Assembly: GCF_011045115.1 (NCBI RefSeq)
Contig: NZ_JAAKZG010000017.1
Span: forward strand, 45,436-109,435
Source of the DNA: Mesorhizobium zhangyense
Lineage (GTDB): Bacteria > Pseudomonadota > Alphaproteobacteria > Rhizobiales > Rhizobiaceae
Direction of reading: 5' to 3'
Length of the DNA: 64,000 bases
Of this stretch, positions 42,505-51,585 are shown piece after piece. A program made the translations under genes and the position numbers. Position 1 is the stretch's first letter. Each line of letters opens with the position of its first letter. Under the pieces are notes generated by a model. The model had not been told where the DNA came from. It was given only the letters and a program-made list of their open reading frames with translations, and searched no databases.

Positions 42505-45500
42505 TTATTCGGCTGCCATTGCTGCTCGCGGTTCCGGCTCCTCGGTCGAAACTTCATGGGTCTGATCCGCAGTCGGCTTGATCCGGAACCACGCGGCATA
42601 GAGCGCGGGAAGGAAGAGCAGGATCAGCACCGTGCCGACCGCCGTGCCGCCGATCAGCGTGTAGGCCATCGATCCCCAGAAGACGGAGTGCGTGAGGGGG
42701 ATGAAGGCGAGCACTGCGGCAAGTGCGGTCAGGATCACTGGTCGCGTGCGTTGCACCGTGGCCTCGATGACGGCGTGGTAGGGGTCGAGACCGCCGGCAC
42801 GGTTCTCCTTGATCTGTTCGGTCAGGATCAGCGTGTTGCGCATCAGGATGCCGGCCAGTCCTATCAGGCCCAGGATAGCGTTGAATCCGAAGGGTTGGTT
42901 GAAGGCGAGCAATGTCGGCACGGCGCCGACAAGCCCAAGCGGCGCCGTCAACAGAACCATGGCCATCATTGAGAATGATCGCACCTGGAGCATGACGACG
43001 ATCAGCGTGATGGCGATCATGAGCGGGAAGACCTTTCCCAAGGCCGCGTTAGCCTTGCCGGCCTCCTCGATCGATCCACCCAGCTCAATGCGATAGCCGG
43101 CCGGAAGCGAGGCGATCAGAGGCTGGAGGGCCGTCATGACCTGCTTGGAGACCTCCGGAGGTTGGGTCGCCTCATTGATGTCCGAGCGGATCGTGACGAC
43201 GGGTGTACGGTCGCGGCGCTTCAGGATCGGCTCCTCCAGACGGATTTCGGAATGACCGATCTGATCGAGCGGGATTTGGCGGCCGTCACGGCTCATCAGC
43301 GAGAAATCCGCCAGGCGCGTCGGATCCAGCCGCTCAGCTCCGGCGCTGCGCGCCACGATGGGAACATTGCGGATGTCCTCGCGAACCTGTGTGACGGGGA
43401 CGCCGGTGAGGAGGAATTGGAGTTGCTGGCCTACCTCCGCCGAAGACAGTCCGAGGAGACTCAGCCGATCCTGATCCGGGACGAAACGAAGCACGGGGGT
43501 GCGACTACCCCAATCGCGATTGGCCTGCCGCACGTCCGGGACGCCCCGCATGATTTCGAGGGCTTTTTCAGAAATGTTGTAGAGTTGCGCGGGATCAGGT
43601 CCCAAGATCCGGAATTCAACCGGGAACGGCGTGTAAGGGCCGAATACGAGCTGGGTGACGCGGACATAGGCCTCGGGTGCAAGCCCCTGTGCGATCGCCT
43701 CCCGGAGCCGGTGCTTCAGCACCTCGCGCGCCTCGGCGTCAGGGGTCAGCACGACGATCTTGGCGAAGGCCGGGTCGGGCAGCTCCGGCGCCATCGCGAA
43801 GAAGAAGCGCGGAGCTCCCTGACCGACATAGCTCGTGACAAGCTTGGCCTCGGGCTGGCTGTCCAGCCAATGTTCGAGCTTCTCAACGGCAGCGGTCGTA
43901 GTCTCAATGCTGGTGCCTTCCGGCAGGCGAATTTCCACCAGCACTTCTGGCCGGTCTGATGTTGGGAAGAACTGCTGTTTCACGGCGCCCATGCCGACGC
44001 CTGAGAGTACGAAAGCGATGCCCACGACAGCACAAGTGACGAACTTGTGACGCACAGCAAAGGCGATGAGTCGCCGCAGACGCTGATAGTTCGGCGTGCC
44101 GTAGATCGCGTGATGACCACCCGGTATCGGTTTGATCGCGGGTAGCATCTTGACACCGAGATAGGGTGTGAAAACCACCGCGACGATCCAGGAGACGATC
44201 AGGGCGAACCCCACGACCCAGAAGATGTTGCCGGCGTATTCACCGGCCGTCGAGCGCGCAAAACCCACCGGCAGGAAGCCGGCGATCGTTATGAGCGTGC
44301 CCGACAGCATGGGTGCTGCGGTGTGGCTCCACGCATAGGCCGCTGCCTTGATGCGGTCCATGCCCTCTTCCATCTTCACCACCATCACCTCTATGGCAAT
44401 GATGGCGTCGTCCACCAGAAGACCGAGCGCCAGGATGAGGGCGCCCAGCGTGATCCGGTCGAAGAACCGGCCGGTCTCCAGCATGATGAGGAACACGACG
44501 GCAAGCGTCAGGGGGACGGCAGCCGCCACGACGATGCCGACGCGCCAGCCCATGCTGATCAGGCTGATCAGCAGCACGACGCCGAGCGCCATCGCAAACT
44601 TCAACATGAACTCGTCAACCGCCGAGGTGATGTTGACAGCCTGATCAGACACCTTGTCGAGCGTCATGCCGAGCGGCAGTGTTTGTGCGATCGCGGCAGT
44701 CTTGTCCTCCAGTGCCTTGCCGAGTGCGCGACCATCCCAGCCCGCCTGCATAACAGCCGCGAGCATGATGGTCGGCTCGCCCTGACGCCGGATGAGGTAT
44801 GTCGGAGGGTCTTCGTAGCCGCGGCGGACTTCGGCGATATCGGAGAGCTTCAGCGTGCGCCCAGCAGCGACAATCGGCGTGTCGGCGATCGCCTGAACGC
44901 TGTCATAAGCGCCATCGACCCTAATGAAGACCCGCGGGCCCTGGGTGTCGATCGAACCCGCCGGCGTGACGGTGTTCTGCCGCTGCAAGGCGGCGACGAT
45001 GTCTTGTGCCGACACGCCGAGAGTTGCCAGTTTGGCATAAGAGAACTCGACGAAAATCTGTTCGGGACGCTCACCGAGGATATTGATCTTCTTGACGCCG
45101 GGCACATGCAGGAGGTCTTGACGGATCACCTCGGCCTGCCTCGCCAGTTCACGCATCGGCATGCCCCCGGCCTTGAGTGCATAGAGGGCGAAGCTCACAT
45201 CCGAATATTCGTCGTTGACGAAGGGGCCGTAGACGCCGGACGGCAGGTTGCGGGCTTCATCCCCGAGCTTCTTGCGGGCCTGATAGAATTCCTCCTGCAC
45301 GAGGCCTGGCGGCGTGCTGTCCTTCAGCGTGACCGTCATAAACGCATAACCCGGCCGCGTGGTCGTCTCGACCCGATCGTACCAGGTCAGTTCCTGAAGG
45401 CGCTTTTCCAGCGGTTCGGCGACAAGGTCCTGCATCTCGCGTGCCGTCGCACCCGGCCAAGCCGTCGTGACCGTCAGGGTCTTGATGGTGAAGTTGGGAT

Positions 45501-45615
45501 CCTCCGCCCGCCCGAGCATGACGAATGCGTAGGCCCCGGCTGCCACCAGCAGGAGGATGAAGAACAAGGTGACGGCGCGTTCACGAACGGCAATCGCGGA
45601 AAGATTGAAGCTCAT
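42505..45615 (-). CDS. RND efflux inner-membrane transporter (AcrB/HAE1 type)
   Basis: A 1036-residue resistance-nodulation-division permease, full length. Seen: N-terminal RERAVTLFFILLLVAAGAYAF segment, periplasmic PN/PC domains with RAEDPNF, the transmembrane proton-relay region GLLVDDAIIAIEVMVVKMEEG, and C-terminal GLIGLAGILMRNTLILTEQI. It exports drugs, solvents or metabolites using the proton gradient. Its start shares one base with the adaptor stop (TGATG), so translation is coupled. No outer-membrane channel gene is nearby. Confidence 0.95.
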   Translation of the reverse strand: MSFNLSAIAVRERAVTLFFILLLVAAGAYAFVMLGRAEDPNFTIKTLTVTTAWPGATAREMQDLVAEPLEKRLQELTWYDRVETTTRPGYAFMTVTLKDSTPPGLVQEEFYQARKKLGDEARNLPSGVYGPFVNDEYSDVSFALYALKAGGMPMRELARQAEVIRQDLLHVPGVKKINILGERPEQIFVEFSYAKLATLGVSAQDIVAALQRQNTVTPAGSIDTQGPRVFIRVDGAYDSVQAIADTPIVAAGRTLKLSDIAEVRRGYEDPPTYLIRRQGEPTIMLAAVMQAGWDGRALGKALEDKTAAIAQTLPLGMTLDKVSDQAVNITSAVDEFMLKFAMALGVVLLISLISMGWRVGIVVAAAVPLTLAVVFLIMLETGRFFDRITLGALILALGLLVDDAIIAIEVMVVKMEEGMDRIKAAAYAWSHTAAPMLSGTLITIAGFLPVGFARSTAGEYAGNIFWVVGFALIVSWIVAVVFTPYLGVKMLPAIKPIPGGHHAIYGTPNYQRLRRLIAFAVRHKFVTCAVVGIAFVLSGVGMGAVKQQFFPTSDRPEVLVEIRLPEGTSIETTTAAVEKLEHWLDSQPEAKLVTSYVGQGAPRFFFAMAPELPDPAFAKIVVLTPDAEAREVLKHRLREAIAQGLAPEAYVRVTQLVFGPYTPFPVEFRILGPDPAQLYNISEKALEIMRGVPDVRQANRDWGSRTPVLRFVPDQDRLSLLGLSSAEVGQQLQFLLTGVPVTQVREDIRNVPIVARSAGAERLDPTRLADFSLMSRDGRQIPLDQIGHSEIRLEEPILKRRDRTPVVTIRSDINEATQPPEVSKQVMTALQPLIASLPAGYRIELGGSIEEAGKANAALGKVFPLMIAITLIVVMLQVRSFSMMAMVLLTAPLGLVGAVPTLLAFNQPFGFNAILGLIGLAGILMRNTLILTEQIKENRAGGLDPYHAVIEATVQRTRPVILTALAAVLAFIPLTHSVFWGSMAYTLIGGTAVGTVLILLFLPALYAAWFRIKPTADQTHEVSTEEPEPRAAMAAE

Positions 45616-46724
45616 CAGTTGCTCCTGCTTTCAGAAGCAGTCCTGACTCTAGCGCCCTCCTGCAGGAGATGAGCGCCGAGCGAAACAATGGGATCCCCGG
45701 AGTTCAGTCCGGAGACAACAGCGGTTTCGCTGGTTACACGCACAAGCTTTATCGGCTTAAATTTCACCGTCGAAGTGGCGCTATCCAAGATCCAGACGCC
45801 AGTCTTCTGGCCGTCGTCCAGCACGGCTGCGAGGGGGACTTCCACCTCAGGCTGGCTCGCCTGATTGACCAATCGAATGGTGACCGTCGCGCCAAGGGGT
45901 GCGCCCGCGGCCTCACCCTCGAGAACATAACGTGCCTCATACGTACGGGTCTGGGCATCGGCAGAGTCCGACAACTGCCGCAGATGTGCCGTATAACGAT
46001 GCTCATCGCCACCATACACACTGGCCTCGGCCACCGAGCCAATTGACGGCCTGATCGTTTCGGGGAGCGCGACCACCGCTTCGCGGGGCCCGGCCTTGGC
46101 GATCCGGACCACTGGCTGGCCTGCGGAGACGACCTGCCCCGGCTCACCGAGCGTTTCGACCACTGTTCCATCCGCGTCTGCCAACAGGACTGCGTAGGCT
46201 GCCTCGTTCTCGGCGACCCGTGCCTCGGCCTCGGCGGCGGCGAGTTGCGCCTGGGCCGTATCGACCGCGGCCTTCGCCTGCTCGTAACGCTGTCGGGGGA
46301 CCCATCCATCTTTGAGCAAACTGGCGTACCGCCGTTCATCCGGTTCCGTCTGAACGACCATTGCACGTGCTACGGCAACGGCGTTGCGCTTCGCCGTAAG
46401 CGAGAGGCGAAGGTCGGTATCGTCGATCCGCATCAACGGCTGACCGGCTTTGACCTGCTGACCGACATTTACAAGCCGTTCCACGATCTTTCCCGGTACG
46501 CGAAAGCCGAGATTGCTCTGCACCCTCGCGCCAATGATACCGGTGAATGCGCGGTCGGATCCGGTCACCCGCGCGGCTGTCGCCAATCTTACGATCGGCG
46601 GTTCCTGTCTCGGGTCACTCACGGCCGCCGCTTTCCGCGTGGGAATGGCAAGTATGGCGAATGCCGCCACCCCCAATCCCAGGATCAGGACACTCCCCAG
46701 CACAATAGCGGGTCTCTTTTTCAC
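45615..46724 (-). CDS. RND efflux periplasmic adaptor (membrane fusion protein)
   Basis: A 369-residue adaptor. N-terminal membrane anchor (RPAIVLGSVLILGLGVAAFA), barrel-sandwich hybrid halves (GFRVPGKIVERLVNVGQQVKAGQPLMRID... and DGTVVETLGEPGQVVSAGQPVVRI) around a short helical hairpin with ANEAQ-like heptads, then a beta-barrel. Start GTG at 46724. It couples the RND pump to an outer-membrane channel. Confidence 0.93.
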   Translation of the reverse strand: MKKRPAIVLGSVLILGLGVAAFAILAIPTRKAAAVSDPRQEPPIVRLATAARVTGSDRAFTGIIGARVQSNLGFRVPGKIVERLVNVGQQVKAGQPLMRIDDTDLRLSLTAKRNAVAVARAMVVQTEPDERRYASLLKDGWVPRQRYEQAKAAVDTAQAQLAAAEAEARVAENEAAYAVLLADADGTVVETLGEPGQVVSAGQPVVRIAKAGPREAVVALPETIRPSIGSVAEASVYGGDEHRYTAHLRQLSDSADAQTRTYEARYVLEGEAAGAPLGATVTIRLVNQASQPEVEVPLAAVLDDGQKTGVWILDSATSTVKFKPIKLVRVTSETAVVSGLNSGDPIVSLGAHLLQEGARVRTASESRSN

Positions 46725-46821
46725 GCTCGTCGCCTCATCTCAAAATAGATTTCGTTCCGCCGCGGCACAGTCCTGAGCCCGGAACACGAGCGTCGCGGCC
46801 AAGTGCGGTCTGCACGTCGGG

Positions 46822-47175
46822 TCAGTTCGTTGGCGCGTCGGCTCGCAGATGCTCGGTCGAGACCGTCACCTTCTCGCCGGACCTTGAGAACGCGTATAGC
46901 GAGTCCTGATAGCCCGGCATGGAAAAGGCCACGGAGTCGCCGTCGGCGAGACCCATGACGACGCGCTGCGGATAGCCCCCGTTCTTCGGTGCGGCGGTGG
47001 CGGTAACCTCCAGCAGGTCGCCGTTTACCGGGACGTAGTAGACGACCATGTCGAGGTTTCCTTCATGCAAGCTGCCGGCCTCGATCGGGCGGTCGATGGT
47101 CGCTTCCTCGGCAAACGCCGGGGTCGCAAGAAACAGTGTGGTCAGGAGCGTTGCGCTCAGGGTTCTGCGGGTCAT
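46822..47175 (-). CDS. Small secreted protein, family A member 1
   Basis: A 117-residue protein with a clear Sec signal peptide (LSATLLTTLFLATPAFA, cleaved before EEA). The mature part is a small beta-rich domain: GSLHEGNLDMVVYYVP, VTATAAPKNGG, DGDSVAFSMPG, FSRSGEKVTVS. It is homologous to the protein at 52290-52766 by matching order of VxYY, SxPG and SRSGxKxxV. Function unknown. GGAGATACGAG precedes the ATG. 97 nt upstream of the RND adaptor gene, so perhaps in that operon. Confidence 0.78.
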   Translation of the reverse strand: MTRRTLSATLLTTLFLATPAFAEEATIDRPIEAGSLHEGNLDMVVYYVPVNGDLLEVTATAAPKNGGYPQRVVMGLADGDSVAFSMPGYQDSLYAFSRSGEKVTVSTEHLRADAPTN

Positions 47176-47240
47176 CTCGTATCTCCTTTTTTTAGATTAT
47201 GTTCGAACTCTATATAGGACATAGATTACGAATGCAATCT
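47160..47240. repeat. Duplicated promoter region, copy A
   Basis: Runs from the first codons of the secreted-protein gene through its upstream region; shares TTCTGCGGRTCATCTCGTAT and GTTCGAACTCTATAT with copy B at 48094-48172. Contains TTCGAA palindrome; probably promoter and TetR operator. The remainder to 47419 holds nothing recognised. Confidence 0.6.
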
Positions 47241-47419
47241 AAAATTTTGAAATATGACGATGCGTGCGTGACTCGCGTTCAGGCCGCTGAAACCGCAAAA
47301 CCGTGAATCGCTGGTGCCGAAATACGAATTTGCCGAGCCGAGGCACGGGCGACCCGCCAGCCAGCGATGGCTACGGATAGCGCACCCGCGGTCAACGTGG
47401 TGGTCGGACGGCGTTTCTG

Positions 47420-47875
47420 CTAGCTGACAATTTGTTCGGCGACGGCTTCTTCGAGGCCTGCTGCCGCTTGGGCGGCAAGACCGCGGGCTGCTGCTTGAGA
47501 ATCTTGAAATTCCTCGAGCGCATGGACCCTGCCCCACCGCAAGGTGAAAACGTGGAGACCACGATTGACGTACGAAGTGCCGTTCAGCAGCGTTCCGGCG
47601 CCGTCCCACTCGGCAAACACGGTGGTATGCCACGGCCAGCCCTTCACCCAGATGTGTTTGACCGTGATCTGGAGATTGGGCAGCACGCGGCCGAGGCGCT
47701 CAAACCAGCGCCGCGCGGCTTCTTTGTCGTGGCGCTCACCACCAAGCGCGTGGACGCCGGAAACGCGGTGACGGACATGCGGAACGAGTGCTTTCACCGC
47801 CGCATCCACGCGATGATTGTTGATGTCGTCGAAGCTCTGGCGGATCGATTTCTCGACAAAATAGCTATATATCAT
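47420..47875 (-). CDS. SnoaL-like / NTF2-fold protein
   Basis: A 151-residue NTF2-fold protein (FDDINNHRVDAAVKALVPHVRHRVSGVHALGG, then FERLGRVLPNLQITVKHIWVKG, FAEWDGAGTLLNG). Pattern resembles SnoaL polyketide-cyclase-like proteins with aromatic and His residues around the pocket. GGAGGAGAGAA precedes ATG 47875. Stands alone between the two copies of the duplicated promoter. Function unknown. Confidence 0.75.
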   Translation of the reverse strand: MIYSYFVEKSIRQSFDDINNHRVDAAVKALVPHVRHRVSGVHALGGERHDKEAARRWFERLGRVLPNLQITVKHIWVKGWPWHTTVFAEWDGAGTLLNGTSYVNRGLHVFTLRWGRVHALEEFQDSQAAARGLAAQAAAGLEEAVAEQIVS

Positions 47876-48189
47876 TTCTCTCTCCTCCAAACTTGTTCGA
47901 TGGCGTGATCGAGAGCACCGTGTGGCGCTCCGTTCGAGTGTTTTTTTGGCGTTGCTCGCCGCCGTTGGGAAACCCTGGCGTATGCCTCACCCGGTGAAAC
48001 CCGTGGTTTCTGTCTGGCAGTCGGAGCCCAGTTCACCACGTCGGATCAGAACGCTGGGTGGCAACAAGCACCGTTGCTGAAAGCGATGCGCGAGGGTTCT
48101 GCGGATCATCTCGTATCTCTTCTTGATAGATTGCGTTCGAACTCTATATCTGATAGATGTCGAGCGCAAGCTAATTAAGGAGATTGATG
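47876..48189. other. Intergenic region with degenerate copy of the secreted-protein gene start
   Basis: On the minus strand at about 48112 a Met-Ile-Arg-Arg-Thr-Leu start mirrors the Met-Thr-Arg-Arg-Thr-Leu start of the 47175 gene, but the frame soon loses the signal peptide and ends without the domain. With copy B it marks a partial duplication. The rest shows nothing. Confidence 0.5.
48094..48172. repeat. Duplicated promoter region, copy B
   Basis: Diverged copy of 47160-47240, ending 18 nt before the TetR gene at 48190. The shared GTTCGAACTCTATAT block is the best conserved part. Confidence 0.6.
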
Positions 48190-48798
48190 ATGCGCGTAAG
48201 TCGCAGCCAGGCAGCGGAAAACCGCGAAACCGTTATCAACGTGGCAAGCCGCCTTTTTCGGGAGCATGGATTTGACGGCATCGGCGTGAAGGACCTGATG
48301 GAGGGTGCCGGGCTAACCCAAGGCGCATTTTACAAGCAGTTCGCATCCAAGGACGATTTGACGGTGCAGGCCTCCCGGCGGGCGTTGGAGAGCGCCATCC
48401 TGCGATGGTCCGCCACTGCCGAAGCCAATCCGCAGGACCCGCTTGGCGCAGTGGTCGCGTTCTACCTCAGTATGGACCATCGTGGGGAAAGGATGGACGG
48501 CTGCCCGGTTGTTGCGCTCGGCTCGGATGCTGCCAGACAGGGCGCCGACGTGAAGGCTTCATTCGAAGCCGGGATCCGGGAATACCTCGAGCTGCTCGGG
48601 AGCTGGATTGGCGAGGCCGACGGCGAGGAACCCGGTGGCAAGGCCATGGCCATTCTCTCGACGATGGTCGGTGCGGTGCTTCTTTCGCGCGTCGTCAAAG
48701 ACGATCGGCTGTCGAAGCGGTTCCTGCAAGCGGCCGCCGAGAGCGTGCTGACGGGGGCTCCTGCTGGCGATGCAACGCTAGCTCCACGCCAACCCTGA
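48190..48798 (+). CDS. TetR-family regulator
   Basis: A 202-residue TetR regulator. Helix-turn-helix: ENRETVINVASRLFREHGFDGIGVKDLMEGAGLTQGAFYKQFASKDDL. C-terminal part matches the TetR type with CPVVALGSDAARQG. ATG at 48187 is also in frame, but spacing to AAGGAG favours 48190. Its stop shares one base with the MFS start (TGATG). It may bind the duplicated promoter motif at 47160 and 48094. Confidence 0.92.
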   Translation: MRVSRSQAAENRETVINVASRLFREHGFDGIGVKDLMEGAGLTQGAFYKQFASKDDLTVQASRRALESAILRWSATAEANPQDPLGAVVAFYLSMDHRGERMDGCPVVALGSDAARQGADVKASFEAGIREYLELLGSWIGEADGEEPGGKAMAILSTMVGAVLLSRVVKDDRLSKRFLQAAAESVLTGAPAGDATLAPRQP

Positions 48799-50027
48799 TG
48801 TCCGAGCTTTCAATTGCAAGCCCCGCGCCGCCCGAGCGCCGCCTGACCGGCGAAACCTTATTCCTGCTCGCGGGTCTGGCAGCGCTCGGCGCGCTCGCCA
48901 CCAACATCATCCTCCCTGCCTTTCCGCGGATTGGCACCGACCTCGGCGTTTCTTCGCAGGAACTTGGCCTGACATTGAGTAGCTTCTTCGTAGCGTTTGC
49001 GTTCGGGCAGCTTCTCGTCGGCCCACTTTCCGACCGCTTCGGCCGCAAATGGCTGGTACTGGGCGGCCTTGCAGTCTTTGCCGCAGGCAGCGTCCTTTGT
49101 GCCTTCGCCGACAGCTTGTCCTTCCTGGTCCTCGGCCGTGTCATCCAGGCGCTCGGGGCTTGCGCCGCCTCTGTCCTGTCGCGCGCCATCGCACGTGACC
49201 TGTTCGATGGCGAGGCGCTCGCACGGGCTCTGGCGCTGACAATGATTGCCGGGGCGGCTGCGCCGGGGTTTTCGCCTCTGCTCGGAAGTGCGCTTGACGG
49301 CCTGTTCGGCTGGCGGATCACCTTCCTTATCGTTGCGGTATTTGGCGCTGTAATCGCGCTGCATTATTCCAGGCGCGTCGGCGAAACGCATCCGGCGGAC
49401 CGCAGAACCCCCCTGGCGCTTTCATCGGTGGCATCCACCTATGGCCGCTTGGCCGCCGATCCTCGCTTTTTGCTGCCCGCGCTTGCGGTGAGCCTCGTCA
49501 TCGGCGGGCTTTACAGTTTCTTTGCGGCTGCCCCCGGCGTGCTGATGAGCGAACTGGGCCTTACCGCCTTCGAACTTGGACTATCCTTCGCAACGACGGT
49601 TCTGATCGTCGTCGCGGCGGGATTTCTCGCGCCGCGGCTGGCTCATCGCTGGGGTCAGCGCATTATCGGCATGGCCGGCATCTTCATCGCTCTCGCTGGC
49701 AGCCTCTTCATGTTCGCGTTCGCCGCAGAACCTACCTTCGTGACCTTCACCATTGCCATCGCGCTGTATTTGCTCGGCATGGGATTGATCAATCCGCTCG
49801 GCACTGCGATCGCGCTCCATCCTTTTGGACAGCAAGCCGGGCTGGCATCCGCGTTGCTCGGTTTTCTTCAGATGGGCTGTGCGGCCATCGGCGCGTCGTT
49901 AGCAAGCGTTCTGCCTCTTCAGCCGTCTGCTTCCCTTGCGGTCGTCCTGACTACGGCTTCGGCACTTGCCCTTCTTGTCTTTCTCCCTGTCGCAATGCGC
50001 CACCCCAAAGCGGAGGCAGTAGTGTGA
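48798..50027 (+). CDS. MFS drug resistance transporter (Bcr/CflA type)
   Basis: A 409-residue DHA1-family exporter. Seen: LPAFPRIGTDLGVSSQELGLTLSSFFVAFAFGQL, motif A VGPLSDRFGRKWLVL, and motif C-like GAAAPGFSPLLGSALDGLFGW at the end of segment 5 typical of Bcr/CflA. Coupled to the TetR gene by TGATG. Likely exports drugs or toxic metabolites. Confidence 0.92.
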   Translation: MSELSIASPAPPERRLTGETLFLLAGLAALGALATNIILPAFPRIGTDLGVSSQELGLTLSSFFVAFAFGQLLVGPLSDRFGRKWLVLGGLAVFAAGSVLCAFADSLSFLVLGRVIQALGACAASVLSRAIARDLFDGEALARALALTMIAGAAAPGFSPLLGSALDGLFGWRITFLIVAVFGAVIALHYSRRVGETHPADRRTPLALSSVASTYGRLAADPRFLLPALAVSLVIGGLYSFFAAAPGVLMSELGLTAFELGLSFATTVLIVVAAGFLAPRLAHRWGQRIIGMAGIFIALAGSLFMFAFAAEPTFVTFTIAIALYLLGMGLINPLGTAIALHPFGQQAGLASALLGFLQMGCAAIGASLASVLPLQPSASLAVVLTTASALALLVFLPVAMRHPKAEAVV

Positions 50028-50150
50028 AAGATATCAGCGCGGCGCGCCGTATCGGCAGAAGTGGAGCAAGCGGCGGCGATCGCAACCGAGTGTCCACAGA
50101 ATCAAGCCGCTTGCGGGCGGGGCTGGTTACGTACTCAAATTGATAGGATA

Positions 50151-51434
50151 ATGATGCGACGGATTGTTGTTACGGGCATGGGAGCGGTGACGCCCCTCGC
50201 CGCTGATGTTGAAGCGTCCTGGACGCGTCTCCTGGCCGGCCGTTCGGGTATCCGCAGGCTTCCGGACGACGTCGTGGGAGATCTGCCGGCGAAGATCGGC
50301 GGCATAGTTCCCTCGCTGGAGCAAGACTCGGAAGCCGGCTTCGATCCGGATGCCGTTCTGCCGCGGAAGGACCAGCGTAAGGTGGACCGGTTCATTCTCT
50401 TTGCGCTGGCGGCGGCAGAAGAGGCGCTCACGCAGGCGAACTGGAAGCCGGCCTCGGAAGCGGATCGTTTGCGGACGGCCACGATCATAGCCTCGGGCAT
50501 CGGAGGCTTCCCCGCCATCACCGAGGCGGTGCGCACGGTCGATCAGCGCGGAGCCAGGCGTCTTTCGCCGTTCACGGTGCCATCCTTCCTGGTGAATCTC
50601 GCGGCCGGCCACATCTCGATCCGCCATGGCTTCAAGGGGCCGCTAGGCGCGCCGGTGACTGCGTGCGCGGCTGGCATCCAGGCGATCGGCGATGCGGCTC
50701 GTCTCATCCGTGCCAATGAAGCCGATATCGCTGTGTGCGGCGGCACCGAAGCATGCATGAATATCGTCAGTCTCGGTGGCTTTGCCGCTGCCCGGTCCCT
50801 TTCCACCGGCTTCAACTGGGCGCCGGCTCAAGCTTCGCGTCCCTTCGATGCGGCGCGAGACGGTTTCGTCATGGGCGAAGGAGCCGGCATGCTGATCATC
50901 GAGGAATTGAGCCATGCGCTGGCGCGCGGCGCAACGCCGCTAGCCGAGCTCGTCGGCTACGGGACGACCGCGGATGCTTATCACGTCACCGCCGGTCCCG
51001 AGGACGGCAACGGCGCGCGGCGAGCCATGGAGATCGCGATTGCCCAGGCAGGAATTTCGCCGCGCGAGGTTCGCCACCTCAATGCGCACGCGACCTCCAC
51101 GCCGGTCGGCGACCTGGGGGAGATCGAAGCGATCAAGAGCGTATTCGGGCGCGATTTTGCAATAGCTGTCAGCGCAACGAAATCGGCCACCGGCCACCTG
51201 CTCGGCGCTGCCGGCGGGCTTGGCGCCATCTTCGCGATCCTCGCGCTCCGGGACCAGGTGGCGCCGCCTACGCTCAATCTGAACGCCCCCGATCCGGCCG
51301 GCGACGGGATCGACTTCATCGCAAAAGAAGCCCGGCCGATGGCGATGGACTACGCGATCTCTAATGGCTTCGGCTTCGGAGGAGTCAACGCCAGCGTGCT
51401 GTTCAGACGCTGGACGGACAAGTTGGCGGCGTGA
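50151..51434 (+). CDS. Beta-ketoacyl-ACP synthase II (FabF-like)
   Basis: A 427-residue thiolase-fold condensing enzyme. Seen: RRIVVTGMGAVTPL, nucleophile Cys in VTACAAGIQAIG, His in NAHATSTPVGDLGE, and His in SATKSATGHLLGAAG, then GFGFGGVNASVLF. AGGATA precedes ATG 50151. It elongates acyl-ACP in fatty acid or polyketide-like synthesis. No acyl carrier protein or malonyl transferase gene is near, so it is probably an accessory copy rather than the housekeeping fabF. Confidence 0.93.
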   Translation: MMRRIVVTGMGAVTPLAADVEASWTRLLAGRSGIRRLPDDVVGDLPAKIGGIVPSLEQDSEAGFDPDAVLPRKDQRKVDRFILFALAAAEEALTQANWKPASEADRLRTATIIASGIGGFPAITEAVRTVDQRGARRLSPFTVPSFLVNLAAGHISIRHGFKGPLGAPVTACAAGIQAIGDAARLIRANEADIAVCGGTEACMNIVSLGGFAAARSLSTGFNWAPAQASRPFDAARDGFVMGEGAGMLIIEELSHALARGATPLAELVGYGTTADAYHVTAGPEDGNGARRAMEIAIAQAGISPREVRHLNAHATSTPVGDLGEIEAIKSVFGRDFAIAVSATKSATGHLLGAAGGLGAIFAILALRDQVAPPTLNLNAPDPAGDGIDFIAKEARPMAMDYAISNGFGFGGVNASVLFRRWTDKLAA

Positions 51435-51585
51435 TCATTGGGGAGCCCGGCGGCCGAAGCCTTGCCTCTGATATCTCCTGTTTTCCAAATCCACCGGCCC
51501 TACGGTCTGCGCGTTCGTGCTGCCGTGACGCGATGTCAGTGTAGCCGCAGGCCGTGCTTTTCCAGTAGTTCCCAACCAGAAATAG

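Noticed and set aside
44323..45672. Plus-strand open frame of 449 codons opposite the RND permease
   Set aside because: High GC third-position bias of the RND gene opens this frame; His/Arg-rich shadow without domains.
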